Source: Nevskiaceae bacterium (lineage in GTDB: Bacteria > Pseudomonadota > Gammaproteobacteria > Nevskiales > Nevskiaceae). Taken from it: a stretch of DNA of 64,000 nt. The position numbers and the translations under genes are program-made. Of the stretch, positions 1 through 7,130 are shown piece after piece (the stretch's first letter is position 1; every line of letters starts with the position of its first letter). The notes beneath the pieces are model-generated. The model saw nothing but the letters and a program-made list of their open reading frames with translations, ran no database searches and had not been told where the DNA came from. The stretch spans positions 25,581 to 89,580 of the forward strand of contig SCRT01000017.1 of the NCBI GenBank assembly GCA_004298465.1, read 5' to 3'.

Positions 1-333
1 CCCACCGGCCGGCTCGGCATGTTCGGCGTCTCCACGACCACGCAGTCGCACTTGCCCGGACCCTTGAAATTCCTGCCGATGGTCGCGGGCCTGCCGTGGT
101 TCAATCCGATCCCGCTCATGAACCAGAACCGCGCCGTGTTCGGCGTGAATCTCGGCCACCTGTGGGACGAGGTTTCCAAGCTGCGCAACTGGATGGAAAC
201 CCTGCTGCGCGGGATCGACGAAGGCTGGGTCCGTCCACACGTCGACCGGACGTTCCCATTGGCCCAAGCCGGAGAAGCGCACGCCTACATCGAAGCACGG
301 CAAAATATCGGCAAGGTCGTGCTGACGGTCTGA
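1..333 (+). CDS. Zinc-type/quinone oxidoreductase (MDR family), C-terminal end, 5' truncated by window
   Basis: The frame is open from the first base, so the start lies outside the window; about 110 C-terminal residues are visible. The tail has the look of a VAT-1/quinone-oxidoreductase-like medium-chain dehydrogenase: a segment with LRNWMETLL, then FPLAQAGEAHAYIEAR and a closing IGKVVLTV strand, which is the usual end of the family (the A-EAH-Y/R motif before GK-VL). Such enzymes reduce activated double bonds or quinones with NAD(P)H in the cytosol. The cofactor domain is not visible, so substrate cannot be judged. It ends 9 bases before the convergent amidase stop codon. Confidence 0.7.
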   Translation, partial: PTGRLGMFGVSTTTQSHLPGPLKFLPMVAGLPWFNPIPLMNQNRAVFGVNLGHLWDEVSKLRNWMETLLRGIDEGWVRPHVDRTFPLAQAGEAHAYIEARQNIGKVVLTV

Positions 334-342
334 GCCACCCGA

Positions 343-1842
343 TCACGCCACGCCCGCACCCTCAAACGCCTTCGCGGCACGATAGATTCGGCCTTCGCCC
401 CAGAACGGCCCCACCAGCATGAGGCCGACGGGCAGGCCGTCACTGACGCCGCACGGGATGGAAATGGCCGGATGGCCGGTGGCATCGAAGGGCGCGGTGT
501 TGGCCAGCATCTCCAGCCCGCGCTGGACGTTTTCCGTGATACCGGCATCCGGCCCCGGCAGCGGCGTCGCCTTCATCGGCGTGGTGGGCATCAGCAGCAG
601 GTCGTACTTCGCCAGCACCGCGTCGTAGGCGGCGACCACGCGGCGCAGCAGGTTCTGCGCGCGGGCGTAGTGCAGCCCGTGGTACTTGCGCCACATGTAC
701 TGCCCCAGCAGCACCGTGACCTTCACGGTTTCCGAGAAGTCGTCGGCACGCAGGCGCCAGGCATCCTGAGCCTGCATCATCCCCGGCAGGTACAAGCCTT
801 TCCAGCCGCTGCCCTGGCCGTTGGTGTGCAGTATCTGCACGACCGCGCCTTCGTGCACGATCGCCGACCAGACGGCACCGGCCACGGAATGCATGGGGAT
901 GGAAACCTCTTCGACCGTCGCCCCCAGCCGAGCGAAGGTCGCGCCCGCCTGACGCACCAGCCGGTCCACGTCCGGTTCCGATTCCGGCAGGCCGAAGCCT
1001 TCGCGCACGACGCCGATCCGCATGCCGCGTACGCCGCCTTCCATCTCCGCGGCGTAATCCGTCTTGCGGACGTTGTGCTGGCGTGCATCCAGGCCATCCT
1101 CACCCGCGATCACGCTCAGCAGCAAGGCGTTGTCGGCCACGGTGCGGGTAATCGGGCCGATGTGGTCCATCGTCGCTTCGATGGACATGCCGCCGGTGTA
1201 CGGCACCAGCCCGAAGGTCGGCTTCATGCCCACCGTGCCGCAGTAGGAGGACGGCATGCGCACCGACCCGCCCTGGTCGGTACCCAGCGCCATGTCGACC
1301 GCGCCGGCCGCCACCAGCGCCGCGCTGCCCGACGACGAGCCGCCGGCGGAATGGCCGGGCTTTCTCGGATTGATGACAGCACCCGTGGAATTCGTGTGGC
1401 TGCCGCCGGAAAAGCAGAACAGTTCGCAGTGGCTCTTGCCGAGGATCGTGCCGCCAGCATCGAGGATGCGCGTGACGACGGTGGCATCCACGTCCGGCAC
1501 GTAGCCGCGCAGCGTGGCGGAGCCGTTCATCATCGGCACACCAGCCACTGCAATGTTGTCCTTCACGGCCAGCGTGCGGCCTTTCAGCGGCCCCGCGTCC
1601 GCACCGTGGATCTCGCTGCGGTAGTACCAGGCGTGGTACGGGTTGTCCTCCGGGGCGGGCGCATGGCCCGGCGTGCGCGGGTACTTCACCACGGGCAGCT
1701 CGTCGGGCATCCGGTTCACCACGTCGTAGGCTGCCAAGGGCGCCGCCATCAAACTGCGGTATTCCGCCAACTGCTCGTTCGTCAGGTGCAGCCCCAGTTC
1801 CTGCGCGGTCTCGGCCAATTCTTCCAGGGTCGGGTTGTGCAT
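343..1842 (-). CDS. Amidase (amidase-signature family)
   Basis: A 499-aa enzyme of the amidase-signature family, which hydrolyses amides to acid plus ammonia with a Ser-cisSer-Lys triad. The Lys is in AVKDNIAVAG near residue 95, the Gly/Ser-rich signature GGSSSGSAAL near 170 carries the cis-Ser, and DQGGSVRMPSS supplies the nucleophile. Length is normal. The ATG is preceded by a strong GGAGGAGA ribosome site on the minus strand. It lies divergent from, and 79 bases from, a nitrile hydratase operon; amidase plus nitrile hydratase is the classical two-step nitrile route (nitrile to amide to carboxylate). The role as the second step is inferred from context; GatA and other signature amidases share the same motifs. 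Confidence 0.9.
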   Translation of the reverse strand: MHNPTLEELAETAQELGLHLTNEQLAEYRSLMAAPLAAYDVVNRMPDELPVVKYPRTPGHAPAPEDNPYHAWYYRSEIHGADAGPLKGRTLAVKDNIAVAGVPMMNGSATLRGYVPDVDATVVTRILDAGGTILGKSHCELFCFSGGSHTNSTGAVINPRKPGHSAGGSSSGSAALVAAGAVDMALGTDQGGSVRMPSSYCGTVGMKPTFGLVPYTGGMSIEATMDHIGPITRTVADNALLLSVIAGEDGLDARQHNVRKTDYAAEMEGGVRGMRIGVVREGFGLPESEPDVDRLVRQAGATFARLGATVEEVSIPMHSVAGAVWSAIVHEGAVVQILHTNGQGSGWKGLYLPGMMQAQDAWRLRADDFSETVKVTVLLGQYMWRKYHGLHYARAQNLLRRVVAAYDAVLAKYDLLLMPTTPMKATPLPGPDAGITENVQRGLEMLANTAPFDATGHPAISIPCGVSDGLPVGLMLVGPFWGEGRIYRAAKAFEGAGVA

Positions 1843-1860
1843 GGGTTTCTCTCCTCCGGC

Positions 1861-1888
1861 TTGACGCTATTTTCGTAAGTGCTAATGT
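1861..1888 (+). promoter_or_regulatory. Candidate sigma-70 promoter for the nitrile hydratase operon
   Basis: TTGACG at 1861-1866 and TAATGT at 1883-1888 are separated by 16 bases in the 79-bp divergent gap between the amidase and nitrile hydratase genes. The AT content is higher than in the surroundings. A GGAGGAG ribosome site follows near 1907. No inverted repeat for a regulator stands out. Confidence 0.5.
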
Positions 1889-1921
1889 TACCGGGATATA
1901 GAGCTTGGAGGAGAAAGAACA

Positions 1922-2536
1922 ATGGGTGCACACCATCACCACGCCCCACCCTCGGACGTGCGCATCAGGGTCCGCGCCATCGAGTCGCTGCTGCTCGAAA
2001 AAGGGCTCGTGGATTCCGCCGCGATGGACAAGATCGTGGAGACCTTCGAGAAGGACATCGGCCCGCGGCGCGGGGCCGAGGTCGTGGCCCATGCGTGGAC
2101 CGATCCTGAATACCGCAAGCGCCTGCTGGAAAACGGTACGGCGGCAATCGGCGAGTTCGGCTACACCGGGCTTCAGGCCGAGGAAATGATCGTCGTCGAG
2201 GACACGCCGAAAGTGCACAACATGGTGGTGTGCACGCTGTGCTCCTGCTACCCGTGGACCGTGCTCGGGCTGCCGCCGGTGTGGTACAAGTCCGCGCCCT
2301 ACCGTTCCCGCGTCGTCATCGACCCGCGCGGGGTGCTGAAGGAATTCGGCGTTACCCTGCCGGAAAGTACGGAAATCCGCGTCTGGGACAGCAATTCAGA
2401 ACTGCGGTACATGGTGCTGCCGATGCGCCCGGAAGGTACCGAAGGCCTGAGCGAGGAGGCGCTTGCCGAACTCATCACCCGCGACTCCATGATCGGCACC
2501 GGCTTGCCGAAGACGCCGGCGGAGGTTGCGGCGTGA
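1922..2536 (+). CDS. nthA: Nitrile hydratase alpha subunit, cobalt type
   Basis: A 204-aa metal-binding subunit of nitrile hydratase, which hydrates nitriles to amides. The metal claw is VCTLCSC at residues 103-109 (Cys104, Cys107, Cys109); the Thr at the second motif position is the cobalt-type signature (iron enzymes have CSLCSC). The flanking YPW and GLPPVWYKS are typical. The C-terminal end keeps the RDSMIG motif. The N-terminus is naturally His-rich (four consecutive His), as in many cobalt-type enzymes. A strong GGAGGAG site precedes the ATG. The stop overlaps the GTG of the next gene, so translation is probably coupled. The claw is also shared by the gamma subunit of thiocyanate hydrolase, so that activity cannot be excluded. 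Confidence 0.93.
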   Translation: MGAHHHHAPPSDVRIRVRAIESLLLEKGLVDSAAMDKIVETFEKDIGPRRGAEVVAHAWTDPEYRKRLLENGTAAIGEFGYTGLQAEEMIVVEDTPKVHNMVVCTLCSCYPWTVLGLPPVWYKSAPYRSRVVIDPRGVLKEFGVTLPESTEIRVWDSNSELRYMVLPMRPEGTEGLSEEALAELITRDSMIGTGLPKTPAEVAA

Positions 2537-2847
2537 ACGGCGTCCAGGACATGGGCGGCATGCACAACATGGGACCGATCGTGCACGAGGCCAACGAGCC
2601 GGTGTTCCACGAGGAATGGGAACGCCGCGCCTTTGCCATGCTGCTGCTGTGCCTCGGCGGCGGCCACTACAACCTCGACATGGCACGGCGGGCTATCGAA
2701 CTCATGCCTCCCGCCGAATATCTCGACACCTCCTATTACGAGCACTGGATGCACGGACTGGAAGTGCTGATGGCCGAGGACGGCAGCCTCACGCGCGAGG
2801 AAATCGACGCACGTGTGGCACAACTCGCTGCTGCAGGGGTCCACTGA
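2533..2847 (+). CDS. Nitrile hydratase beta subunit, N-terminal half as a separate gene
   Basis: A 104-aa protein matching only the N-terminal helical half of nitrile hydratase beta: the start [14 protein letters not shown], then [13 protein letters not shown], then [21 protein letters not shown] normal beta subunit is about 220-240 aa and carries on into an SH3-like domain; here that domain is the next gene. GTG was chosen as start because it overlaps the alpha stop (GTGA) and the conserved N-terminus begins there. Three-polypeptide relatives are known: toyocamycin nitrile hydratase (ToyJKL) and thiocyanate hydrolase (scnABC). The open frames are intact with coupled overlaps, so this looks like a true split, not a frameshift. 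Confidence 0.88.
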   Translation: MNGVQDMGGMHNMGPIVHEANEPVFHEEWERRAFAMLLLCLGGGHYNLDMARRAIELMPPAEYLDTSYYEHWMHGLEVLMAEDGSLTREEIDARVAQLAAAGVH

Positions 2848-3194
2848 TGCCGACTGTCCCCGTCGAAATGATCGACCCACTTGTCGCACACGGCGCTCCG
2901 GCGCGCATGAACGTGGATGCGCCGACGCGCTTCAAGGTCGGCGCCGTCATCCACGCGCGCAACATCAACCCCCTCCACCACACCCGCCTGCCGCGCTACA
3001 TCCGCGGGCGGCAGGGTACCGTGGTGCGCGATTGCGGTGTCTTCATCCTGCCCGACACCCACGCACATGGCCTTGGGCCCTGCCCCGAACGGCTGTATTG
3101 CGTGCGCTTCGAAAGCCGGGAATTGTGGGGAGACGATGCAGACACGCGCAACGCCGTATACATCACCTTGTGGGACCGCTACATCGATGACTGA
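2847..3194 (+). CDS. Nitrile hydratase beta subunit, C-terminal half as a separate gene
   Basis: A 115-aa protein equal to the SH3-like C-terminal half of nitrile hydratase beta: FKVGAVIHARNINP, HTRLPRYIRGRQGTVV, then PDTHAHGLGP, LYCVRFESRELWG and a final LWDRYID. It begins with an ATG whose A is the last base of the preceding stop, and its own stop overlaps the accessory gene. It should pack on the alpha subunit around the cobalt site and must assemble with the N-terminal half encoded just upstream. In thiocyanate hydrolase the equivalent piece is the alpha subunit. Confidence 0.88.
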   Translation: MPTVPVEMIDPLVAHGAPARMNVDAPTRFKVGAVIHARNINPLHHTRLPRYIRGRQGTVVRDCGVFILPDTHAHGLGPCPERLYCVRFESRELWGDDADTRNAVYITLWDRYIDD

Positions 3195-3567
3195 TCCAGC
3201 CGTTGCCCCCGCCATCGACCGTACGCTGCTGCAGGCAATCCCGCGCGGTGCCGACGGCGCCGCCTTCCAGGAACCGTGGCAGGCCCAGGCCTTCGCGCTC
3301 ACCGTGCAGCTCAACCAGCGCGGCGTCTTCACCTGGAAGGAATGGACGCTGTCCCTCGGCGCGGAAATCGCCGCGGCCAAGGCGCGCGGCGAAGATGATT
3401 TCGGCCAGGACTACTTCCATTACTGGCTCGTGGCGCTGGAAAAGATCCTCGTGCGCAAAGGGTTGACAGATGCCCCGGGGCTGAAGGACCTGCAGGAAAC
3501 CACGCGCAAAAACTGGCCCACGGGTGCCGACCACGTCGCGCAGCGCTCGCCGCTGGTAGTCGGCTAG
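3187..3567 (+). CDS. Nitrile hydratase accessory (activator) protein
   Basis: A 126-aa protein of the nitrile hydratase accessory family, related to the beta N-terminal half. It has the PWQAQAFALTVQLNQRGVFTWKEW block near residues 30-55 and the YFHYWLVALEKIL block near 80-92. In cobalt enzymes these small proteins bind alpha and deliver a cobalt-loaded, cysteine-oxidised alpha subunit by subunit swapping. The start overlaps the previous stop by eight bases. As a fourth gene with the same ancestry as the split beta N-half, it could be confused with a structural subunit, but the WTLSLG and EDDFGQDY features fit the activator. Confidence 0.85.
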   Translation: MTDPAVAPAIDRTLLQAIPRGADGAAFQEPWQAQAFALTVQLNQRGVFTWKEWTLSLGAEIAAAKARGEDDFGQDYFHYWLVALEKILVRKGLTDAPGLKDLQETTRKNWPTGADHVAQRSPLVVG

Positions 3568-3575
3568 GCCCCCGC

Positions 3576-4151
3576 ATGGCCGACGACGCGGCAGTAATCA
3601 TGCAGAAGGTCGACGAGCCCGGCATGGGTGTACTGGAAGTGTTTCCGCTGCCCACGGACGAAGCTACGCTGCACAGCCTGCTGGCCGACATCTTCACCGA
3701 GCACTGGCAAGCCGTGCGTTTCGGCCCGCTCATCCAGGGTGCCGCCTACGAGATCGCCGCACCGCAAGCTGCCCACATCACGTTGCTGGACGGCTACATC
3801 ACCGTCGATTTTGGCGTCTGGCACCTGCACTTGTGCATCGGTGAACACCACGGCACGCAGCGCTGCCCGACGCCGCCGGAACTCGCGCGCCACCGGCGCA
3901 CGGCTCGCGCCGAGTTCTACCGCATCGTCACCACCGGCGCTCCGACCTCGTGGGGCCTGCGCCTGTTCAACGGCGCCGCCGAGCAGCAAATCAACGTGAT
4001 GCTGCCGAACCCGTTCCTGACTGAACAAGGCCGCGTCGAGCACACCCCGGACTGGTCGCGGCTCGCGGTCTGGGACCGCCTGCGCGAACGCTACCTCAGC
4101 CTTGCAGCCGACCCGCGCGACCGTACGGCATCCCGCTTCTACCATCCCTGA
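3576..4151 (+). CDS. Uncharacterised His/Cys-rich protein of the nitrile hydratase operon
   Basis: A 191-aa soluble protein that I do not recognise with certainty. There is no signal peptide or membrane segment. Its striking feature is a potential metal-binding stretch at residues 83-97: His83, His85, Cys87, Glu90, His91, His92 and Cys97 within WHLHLCIGEHHG and the following bases. Another acidic-aromatic segment (GYITVDFGVW) precedes it. It starts nine bases after the accessory gene, so it is very likely in the nitrile hydratase operon. A role in cobalt handling or in substrate metabolism is inference from position and residues only; it could equally be a fold of unknown enzymatic role. Confidence 0.6.
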   Translation: MADDAAVIMQKVDEPGMGVLEVFPLPTDEATLHSLLADIFTEHWQAVRFGPLIQGAAYEIAAPQAAHITLLDGYITVDFGVWHLHLCIGEHHGTQRCPTPPELARHRRTARAEFYRIVTTGAPTSWGLRLFNGAAEQQINVMLPNPFLTEQGRVEHTPDWSRLAVWDRLRERYLSLAADPRDRTASRFYHP

Positions 4152-4237
4152 CCCGCGTCACGCCGGGGCCGTCCGACGCAACGGCAGTGCTTCGTCTATC
4201 CTCCTTCCGACAACCACGCGAGATGGAGGAGAAACAG

Positions 4238-5017
4238 ATGGCAAGATTGACAGGCAAATGCGCGCTCATCACCGGTGGGGCTCGCGGGCTGGGCCTTGCA
4301 CACGGCAAGCGGCTGGCGGAATACGGCGCAAAAGTCATGCTCACCGACCTCGACGCGGCAGCGGTTACCGCTGCGGCGGCGGAACTGAAAAAGGCCGGGC
4401 TGGACGTTCATGCCCTGCGCCAGGACGTAACGGACGAAGCCGGCTGGGATGCCACGCTTCAGGCCACGGTCGCCGCCCTCGGCGGCTTGAACGTACTGGT
4501 GAACAACGCCGGCATCGCGTTCTTCGGCGACGTCGAGACCTGCAGCTACGACAACTGGCGCAAGACGCAGGCCGTGAACCTCGATGCCGTGTTCCTCGGC
4601 ACGCGCGCCGCGGTGCGCCACATGAAGGACCACGGCGGCGGCAGCATCATCAACATTTCCTCCATCGAAGGCATCATCGGCGACCCGAACCTCGCCGCCT
4701 ACAACGCCAGCAAGGGCGGCGTGCGGCTATTGACGAAATCCGCCGCGCTGCATTGCGCCCGGCAGCATTACGGCATCCGCGTGAATTCCGTCCATCCGGG
4801 CTACGTCCTCACCGACATGGTGAAAGGCGCGCTCGCCACGCTGCCGGCGGATGCCGCCGCCGCCGCCGCGGAAGACCTCAAGACCAACAAGACACCGATG
4901 GGCCGCTTCGGGACCGCGCACGAGATCGCCGAACTCGTCGCATTCCTCGCTTCCGACGAGTCCTCCTATTCCACCGGCTCGGAGTTCGTCGCCGACGGCG
5001 GCTATTCGGCACAGTAG
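4238..5017 (+). CDS. Short-chain dehydrogenase/reductase (SDR)
   Basis: A 259-aa classical SDR using NAD(P)H. The cofactor motif TGGARGLG is at residues 12-19, NNAG at 89-92, Ser141/142 in INISS and the Tyr155-x3-Lys159 pair (YNASK) form the catalytic site; the C-terminal end has the usual SVHPGYVLTD block and a final GSEFVADGGYS. ATG at 4238 was chosen because GGAGGAG lies eight bases upstream; an earlier ATG at 4187 has none. The same-strand position behind the nitrile hydratase operon, but with an 86-base gap, suggests a separate transcript. The Asp after the second beta strand (LTDLD) favours NAD over NADP. Substrate unknown. Confidence 0.92.
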   Translation: MARLTGKCALITGGARGLGLAHGKRLAEYGAKVMLTDLDAAAVTAAAAELKKAGLDVHALRQDVTDEAGWDATLQATVAALGGLNVLVNNAGIAFFGDVETCSYDNWRKTQAVNLDAVFLGTRAAVRHMKDHGGGSIINISSIEGIIGDPNLAAYNASKGGVRLLTKSAALHCARQHYGIRVNSVHPGYVLTDMVKGALATLPADAAAAAAEDLKTNKTPMGRFGTAHEIAELVAFLASDESSYSTGSEFVADGGYSAQ

Positions 5018-5036
5018 ATTCCGCGTTCGAAAGCTC

Positions 5037-5068
5037 GCGCCCGGCCCGGGATTTCTCGGGCCGGGCGC
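5037..5068. terminator. Convergent hairpin terminator between the SDR gene and sat
   Basis: A perfect 12-bp GC-rich stem (5037-5048 against 5057-5068) with an 8-base loop sits in the 58-bp gap between two convergent genes. GAAAG and CTTTC flank the stem on either side and can extend it with a bulge. There is no long T tract, so it may act as a bidirectional, partly Rho-assisted terminator. Confidence 0.7.
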
Positions 5069-5075
5069 AAGGCTT

Positions 5076-6311
5076 TCAATGAGCGGCAACTGCCGTGGCG
5101 GCGGAATGCCCCTTGAGCACGATCTTCACGCGCTGCTCTTTCGGGATGCCCTCGTAATACCGGCGCAGAATTGCCAACACTTCCGGGCGGCTAAAGTTTG
5201 CAGGGACTTCACCGCCTTCGGACAGCAGCTTGCGCAGCTTTGTGCCGGACACCAGCACGCGCGTGGCGTCGTCGTGCGGGCAGGTCTTGGCGCTGGCCAT
5301 GCCGTGGCACGCGGAGCAATAGAACGTCCAGTCGATCTTCAGCGGCTTGGTTTTCAGCGCACCTTCGGGAATCTCGTCGAAGATCTTCTGCGAATCAAAA
5401 GGCCCGTAGAAATCGCCGACGCCGGCGTGGTCACGGCCCACCACCAAGAATGCACAACCGTAATTCTGGCGGAACAGGGCGTGCAGCAGTGCTTCGCGCG
5501 GGCCGGCGTAGCGCATGTCGAGCGGGTAGCCGGACTGGATGACAGTGTTCGGTTTGAAGTAGTGGTCGATGAGCGTGGCAATGGCCTTCTGCCGCACTTC
5601 GGCGGGGAAATCACCGGGCTTCAGCTTGCCGAGCAGCGAGTGGATCATCACGCCGTCGGAAATCTCCAGCGCAATCTTTGCCAGGTATTCGTGGCTGCGG
5701 TGCATCGGGTTGCGGGTCTGGAACGCGGTGACAGTATGCCAGCCACGACGCGTGAATTCCGCCCGCGTCTCGGCCGGTGTCATGAACATGGCACCGTAAA
5801 GGCTGGGGAATTCTCCCCGGCTCAGCACTTTCACGGGACCGGCGAGGTTTACCTCGCCCTGCGCCATCACCATCTTCACGCCGGGGTGGGAAATATCGGT
5901 GGTGCGGAACACCTGCCGGCACTCGTGCTCCTTGTCGATGGAGTATTTCTCCGTGACTCTCAGCGTCGCCAGCGTTTCCTGCCGCGCCGGATCAAACAGC
6001 GCGACTTCTGCTCCGAGCTTCAGCCCTTGTGCCGTGGCGGAGTCGGTGGACAGCGTGATGGGAATCGGCCAGAACAGGCCGGAGGCCAGCTTCATCTCAT
6101 CGCATACACCGCGCCAGTCGGCCTTCGTCATGAAACCGTCCAGCGGCGTGAAGCCGCCGATGCCGAGCATGATGAGGTCGCCCGCTTCGCGCGACGATAT
6201 GTTCAAGCGCGGCAACGTGGCCGCGCGCTCAAGCTCGGCAGCGAGGGCTTCGCCTTCGAGCAACAACGGCTTGAGCAGGCCGCCGCCGTGGGGTGCAACG
6301 AGTTCAGTCAT
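5076..6311 (-). CDS. sat: Sulfate adenylyltransferase (ATP sulfurylase, Sat type)
   Basis: A 411-aa monomer-type ATP sulfurylase that makes adenylyl sulfate (APS) from ATP and sulfate, the first step of sulfate assimilation. Key motifs: [13 protein letters not shown] (the HxxH-like nucleotide motif) near residue 200 and GRDHAGVG near 290. Start ATG at 6311 ([10 protein letters not shown]) has a CGGAGT ribosome site and matches the family N-terminus; an upstream ATG at 6347 lies against the cysH remnant and lacks one. It is the last gene of the minus-strand sulfur run. No APS kinase domain is fused, unlike some homologues. Confidence 0.95.
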   Translation of the reverse strand: MTELVAPHGGGLLKPLLLEGEALAAELERAATLPRLNISSREAGDLIMLGIGGFTPLDGFMTKADWRGVCDEMKLASGLFWPIPITLSTDSATAQGLKLGAEVALFDPARQETLATLRVTEKYSIDKEHECRQVFRTTDISHPGVKMVMAQGEVNLAGPVKVLSRGEFPSLYGAMFMTPAETRAEFTRRGWHTVTAFQTRNPMHRSHEYLAKIALEISDGVMIHSLLGKLKPGDFPAEVRQKAIATLIDHYFKPNTVIQSGYPLDMRYAGPREALLHALFRQNYGCAFLVVGRDHAGVGDFYGPFDSQKIFDEIPEGALKTKPLKIDWTFYCSACHGMASAKTCPHDDATRVLVSGTKLRKLLSEGGEVPANFSRPEVLAILRRYYEGIPKEQRVKIVLKGHSAATAVAAH

Positions 6312-6347
6312 GGTGAAACTCCGTTTGGAACTTCGAAAATCGGGCAT

Positions 6348-6398
6348 TCAATGCGCAACATGCAGGCCGCATTCGCGGTTCCCTTCGATCTTGGTCGG
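6348..6398 (-). pseudogene. Remnant 3' end of a second cysH (17 codons)
   Basis: The last 16 residues and stop of CysH (PTKIEGNRECGLHVAH) are encoded a second time here, 133 bases downstream of the intact copy at 6481-6531. The two stretches agree at 44 of 51 bases, and all seven differences are synonymous third-position changes. In six of the seven the remnant ends in G or C, so it is more GC-rich at third positions than the intact gene. It has no start of its own and upstream similarity stops at the Pro codon. It looks like the leftover tail of a related cysH after gene replacement or partial duplication. Confidence 0.85.
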
Positions 6399-6413
6399 GG
6401 AGGAGTAGCGCCT

Positions 6414-6448
6414 GAACGGCGAAGGCCGGCGTAGCCAGCCCGCCGTTC
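6414..6448 (-). other. Strong intergenic hairpin between cysH and the cysH remnant
   Basis: On the minus-strand transcript, an 8-bp outer stem (6414-6421 with 6441-6448), a two-base bulge and a 7-bp inner stem containing one G-U pair (6424-6430 with 6434-6440) enclose a 3-base loop. It lies downstream of cysH and upstream of sat, so it could lower sat readthrough, stabilise the cysH message, or be a small palindromic repeat. There is no T tract. Confidence 0.6.
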
Positions 6449-6480
6449 CAGGGCGCATTTCGACAGGCAGTGCGGCCCAT

Positions 6481-7095
6481 TCAATGCGCAACGTGCAGTC
6501 CACATTCACGATTGCCTTCGATCTTGGTAGGGTCGAAATAGTCGAAGTTGTTCGGCAGGTCGTTGAGCTTGAGGTACTCGTGCATCTGCTTCGACGTCCA
6601 GTGCAGCACTGGCGCGACCTTGAGCATGCCATCGTGGTTGACGGACACCGGCTGCATCGCGGCGCGCAGCGCCGTCTGTTCCGCACGCACGGCCGTGAAC
6701 CACACTTTCGGCGCGATCTCCCGCATCGCGCGCTCGAAAGGCTCCAGCTTCACTTCGTGCGCGAAGGCTTCCAGCCGCGGATCGCCGAGCGTCGGCGTCG
6801 GCCCGTCCACGGCTTCGCGGTGCGCGCGCGTGCGCAGCGGCAGGTAAGTACGCAGCTTGAGGTTCAAGCGCTGGGTAATTTCGTCGGCAACGCGGTAGGT
6901 CGCCGGCGTGCCATAACCGGAGTCCATCCACACGATTTGAATGCCCGGCTTCACGCGCGTGACCATGTGCAGGATCACGGCCTCGAAAGGCCCGAAGTTC
7001 GTGGTGCAGATGGCATGGTCGTTCTGTGCGCACGCCCATTCGATGAGCTTGAGTGGCTGGTCGCCCAGCTCCGCGTTGATTGCGTCGTAATTCAT
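6481..7095 (-). CDS. cysH: Phosphoadenylyl-sulfate reductase (PAPS-type CysH)
   Basis: A 204-aa assimilatory reductase giving sulfite. Features: the TNFGPFEAVILH loop near residue 31, DSGYGTPATY near 58, the FTAVRAEQTALRA arginine block near 133, and the C-terminal ECGLH with the redox-active Cys. The paired Cys-Cys motifs that hold the 4Fe-4S cluster in APS reductases are absent; the only other cysteines are near residues 22 and 30. This argues for PAPS as substrate and for an APS kinase elsewhere. It is somewhat shorter than E. coli CysH (about 244 aa). AGGAG precedes the ATG. Its last 17 codons are repeated downstream, see the remnant entry. Confidence 0.9.
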   Translation of the reverse strand: MNYDAINAELGDQPLKLIEWACAQNDHAICTTNFGPFEAVILHMVTRVKPGIQIVWMDSGYGTPATYRVADEITQRLNLKLRTYLPLRTRAHREAVDGPTPTLGDPRLEAFAHEVKLEPFERAMREIAPKVWFTAVRAEQTALRAAMQPVSVNHDGMLKVAPVLHWTSKQMHEYLKLNDLPNNFDYFDPTKIEGNRECGLHVAH

Positions 7096-7130
7096 TCTTA
7101 ACTCCTGATCTGAAGATTCGAGAAGGTTTT

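Noticed and set aside
472..1878. A 468-codon plus-strand open frame opposite the amidase
   Set aside because: It is an antisense artefact of high-GC codon use; its translation is His/Arg/Gln-rich without motifs, and the minus strand has an intact amidase.
1922..1948. His-run at the N-terminus of the nitrile hydratase alpha subunit, like an affinity tag
   Set aside because: Only four His with natural flanks and native promoter and ribosome site; His-rich starts are common in cobalt-type alpha subunits.
2533..3194. Nitrile hydratase beta split as a sequencing frameshift
   Set aside because: Both halves have their own start in a stop-start overlap (TGATG), and neither alternative frame continues the protein across the joint.
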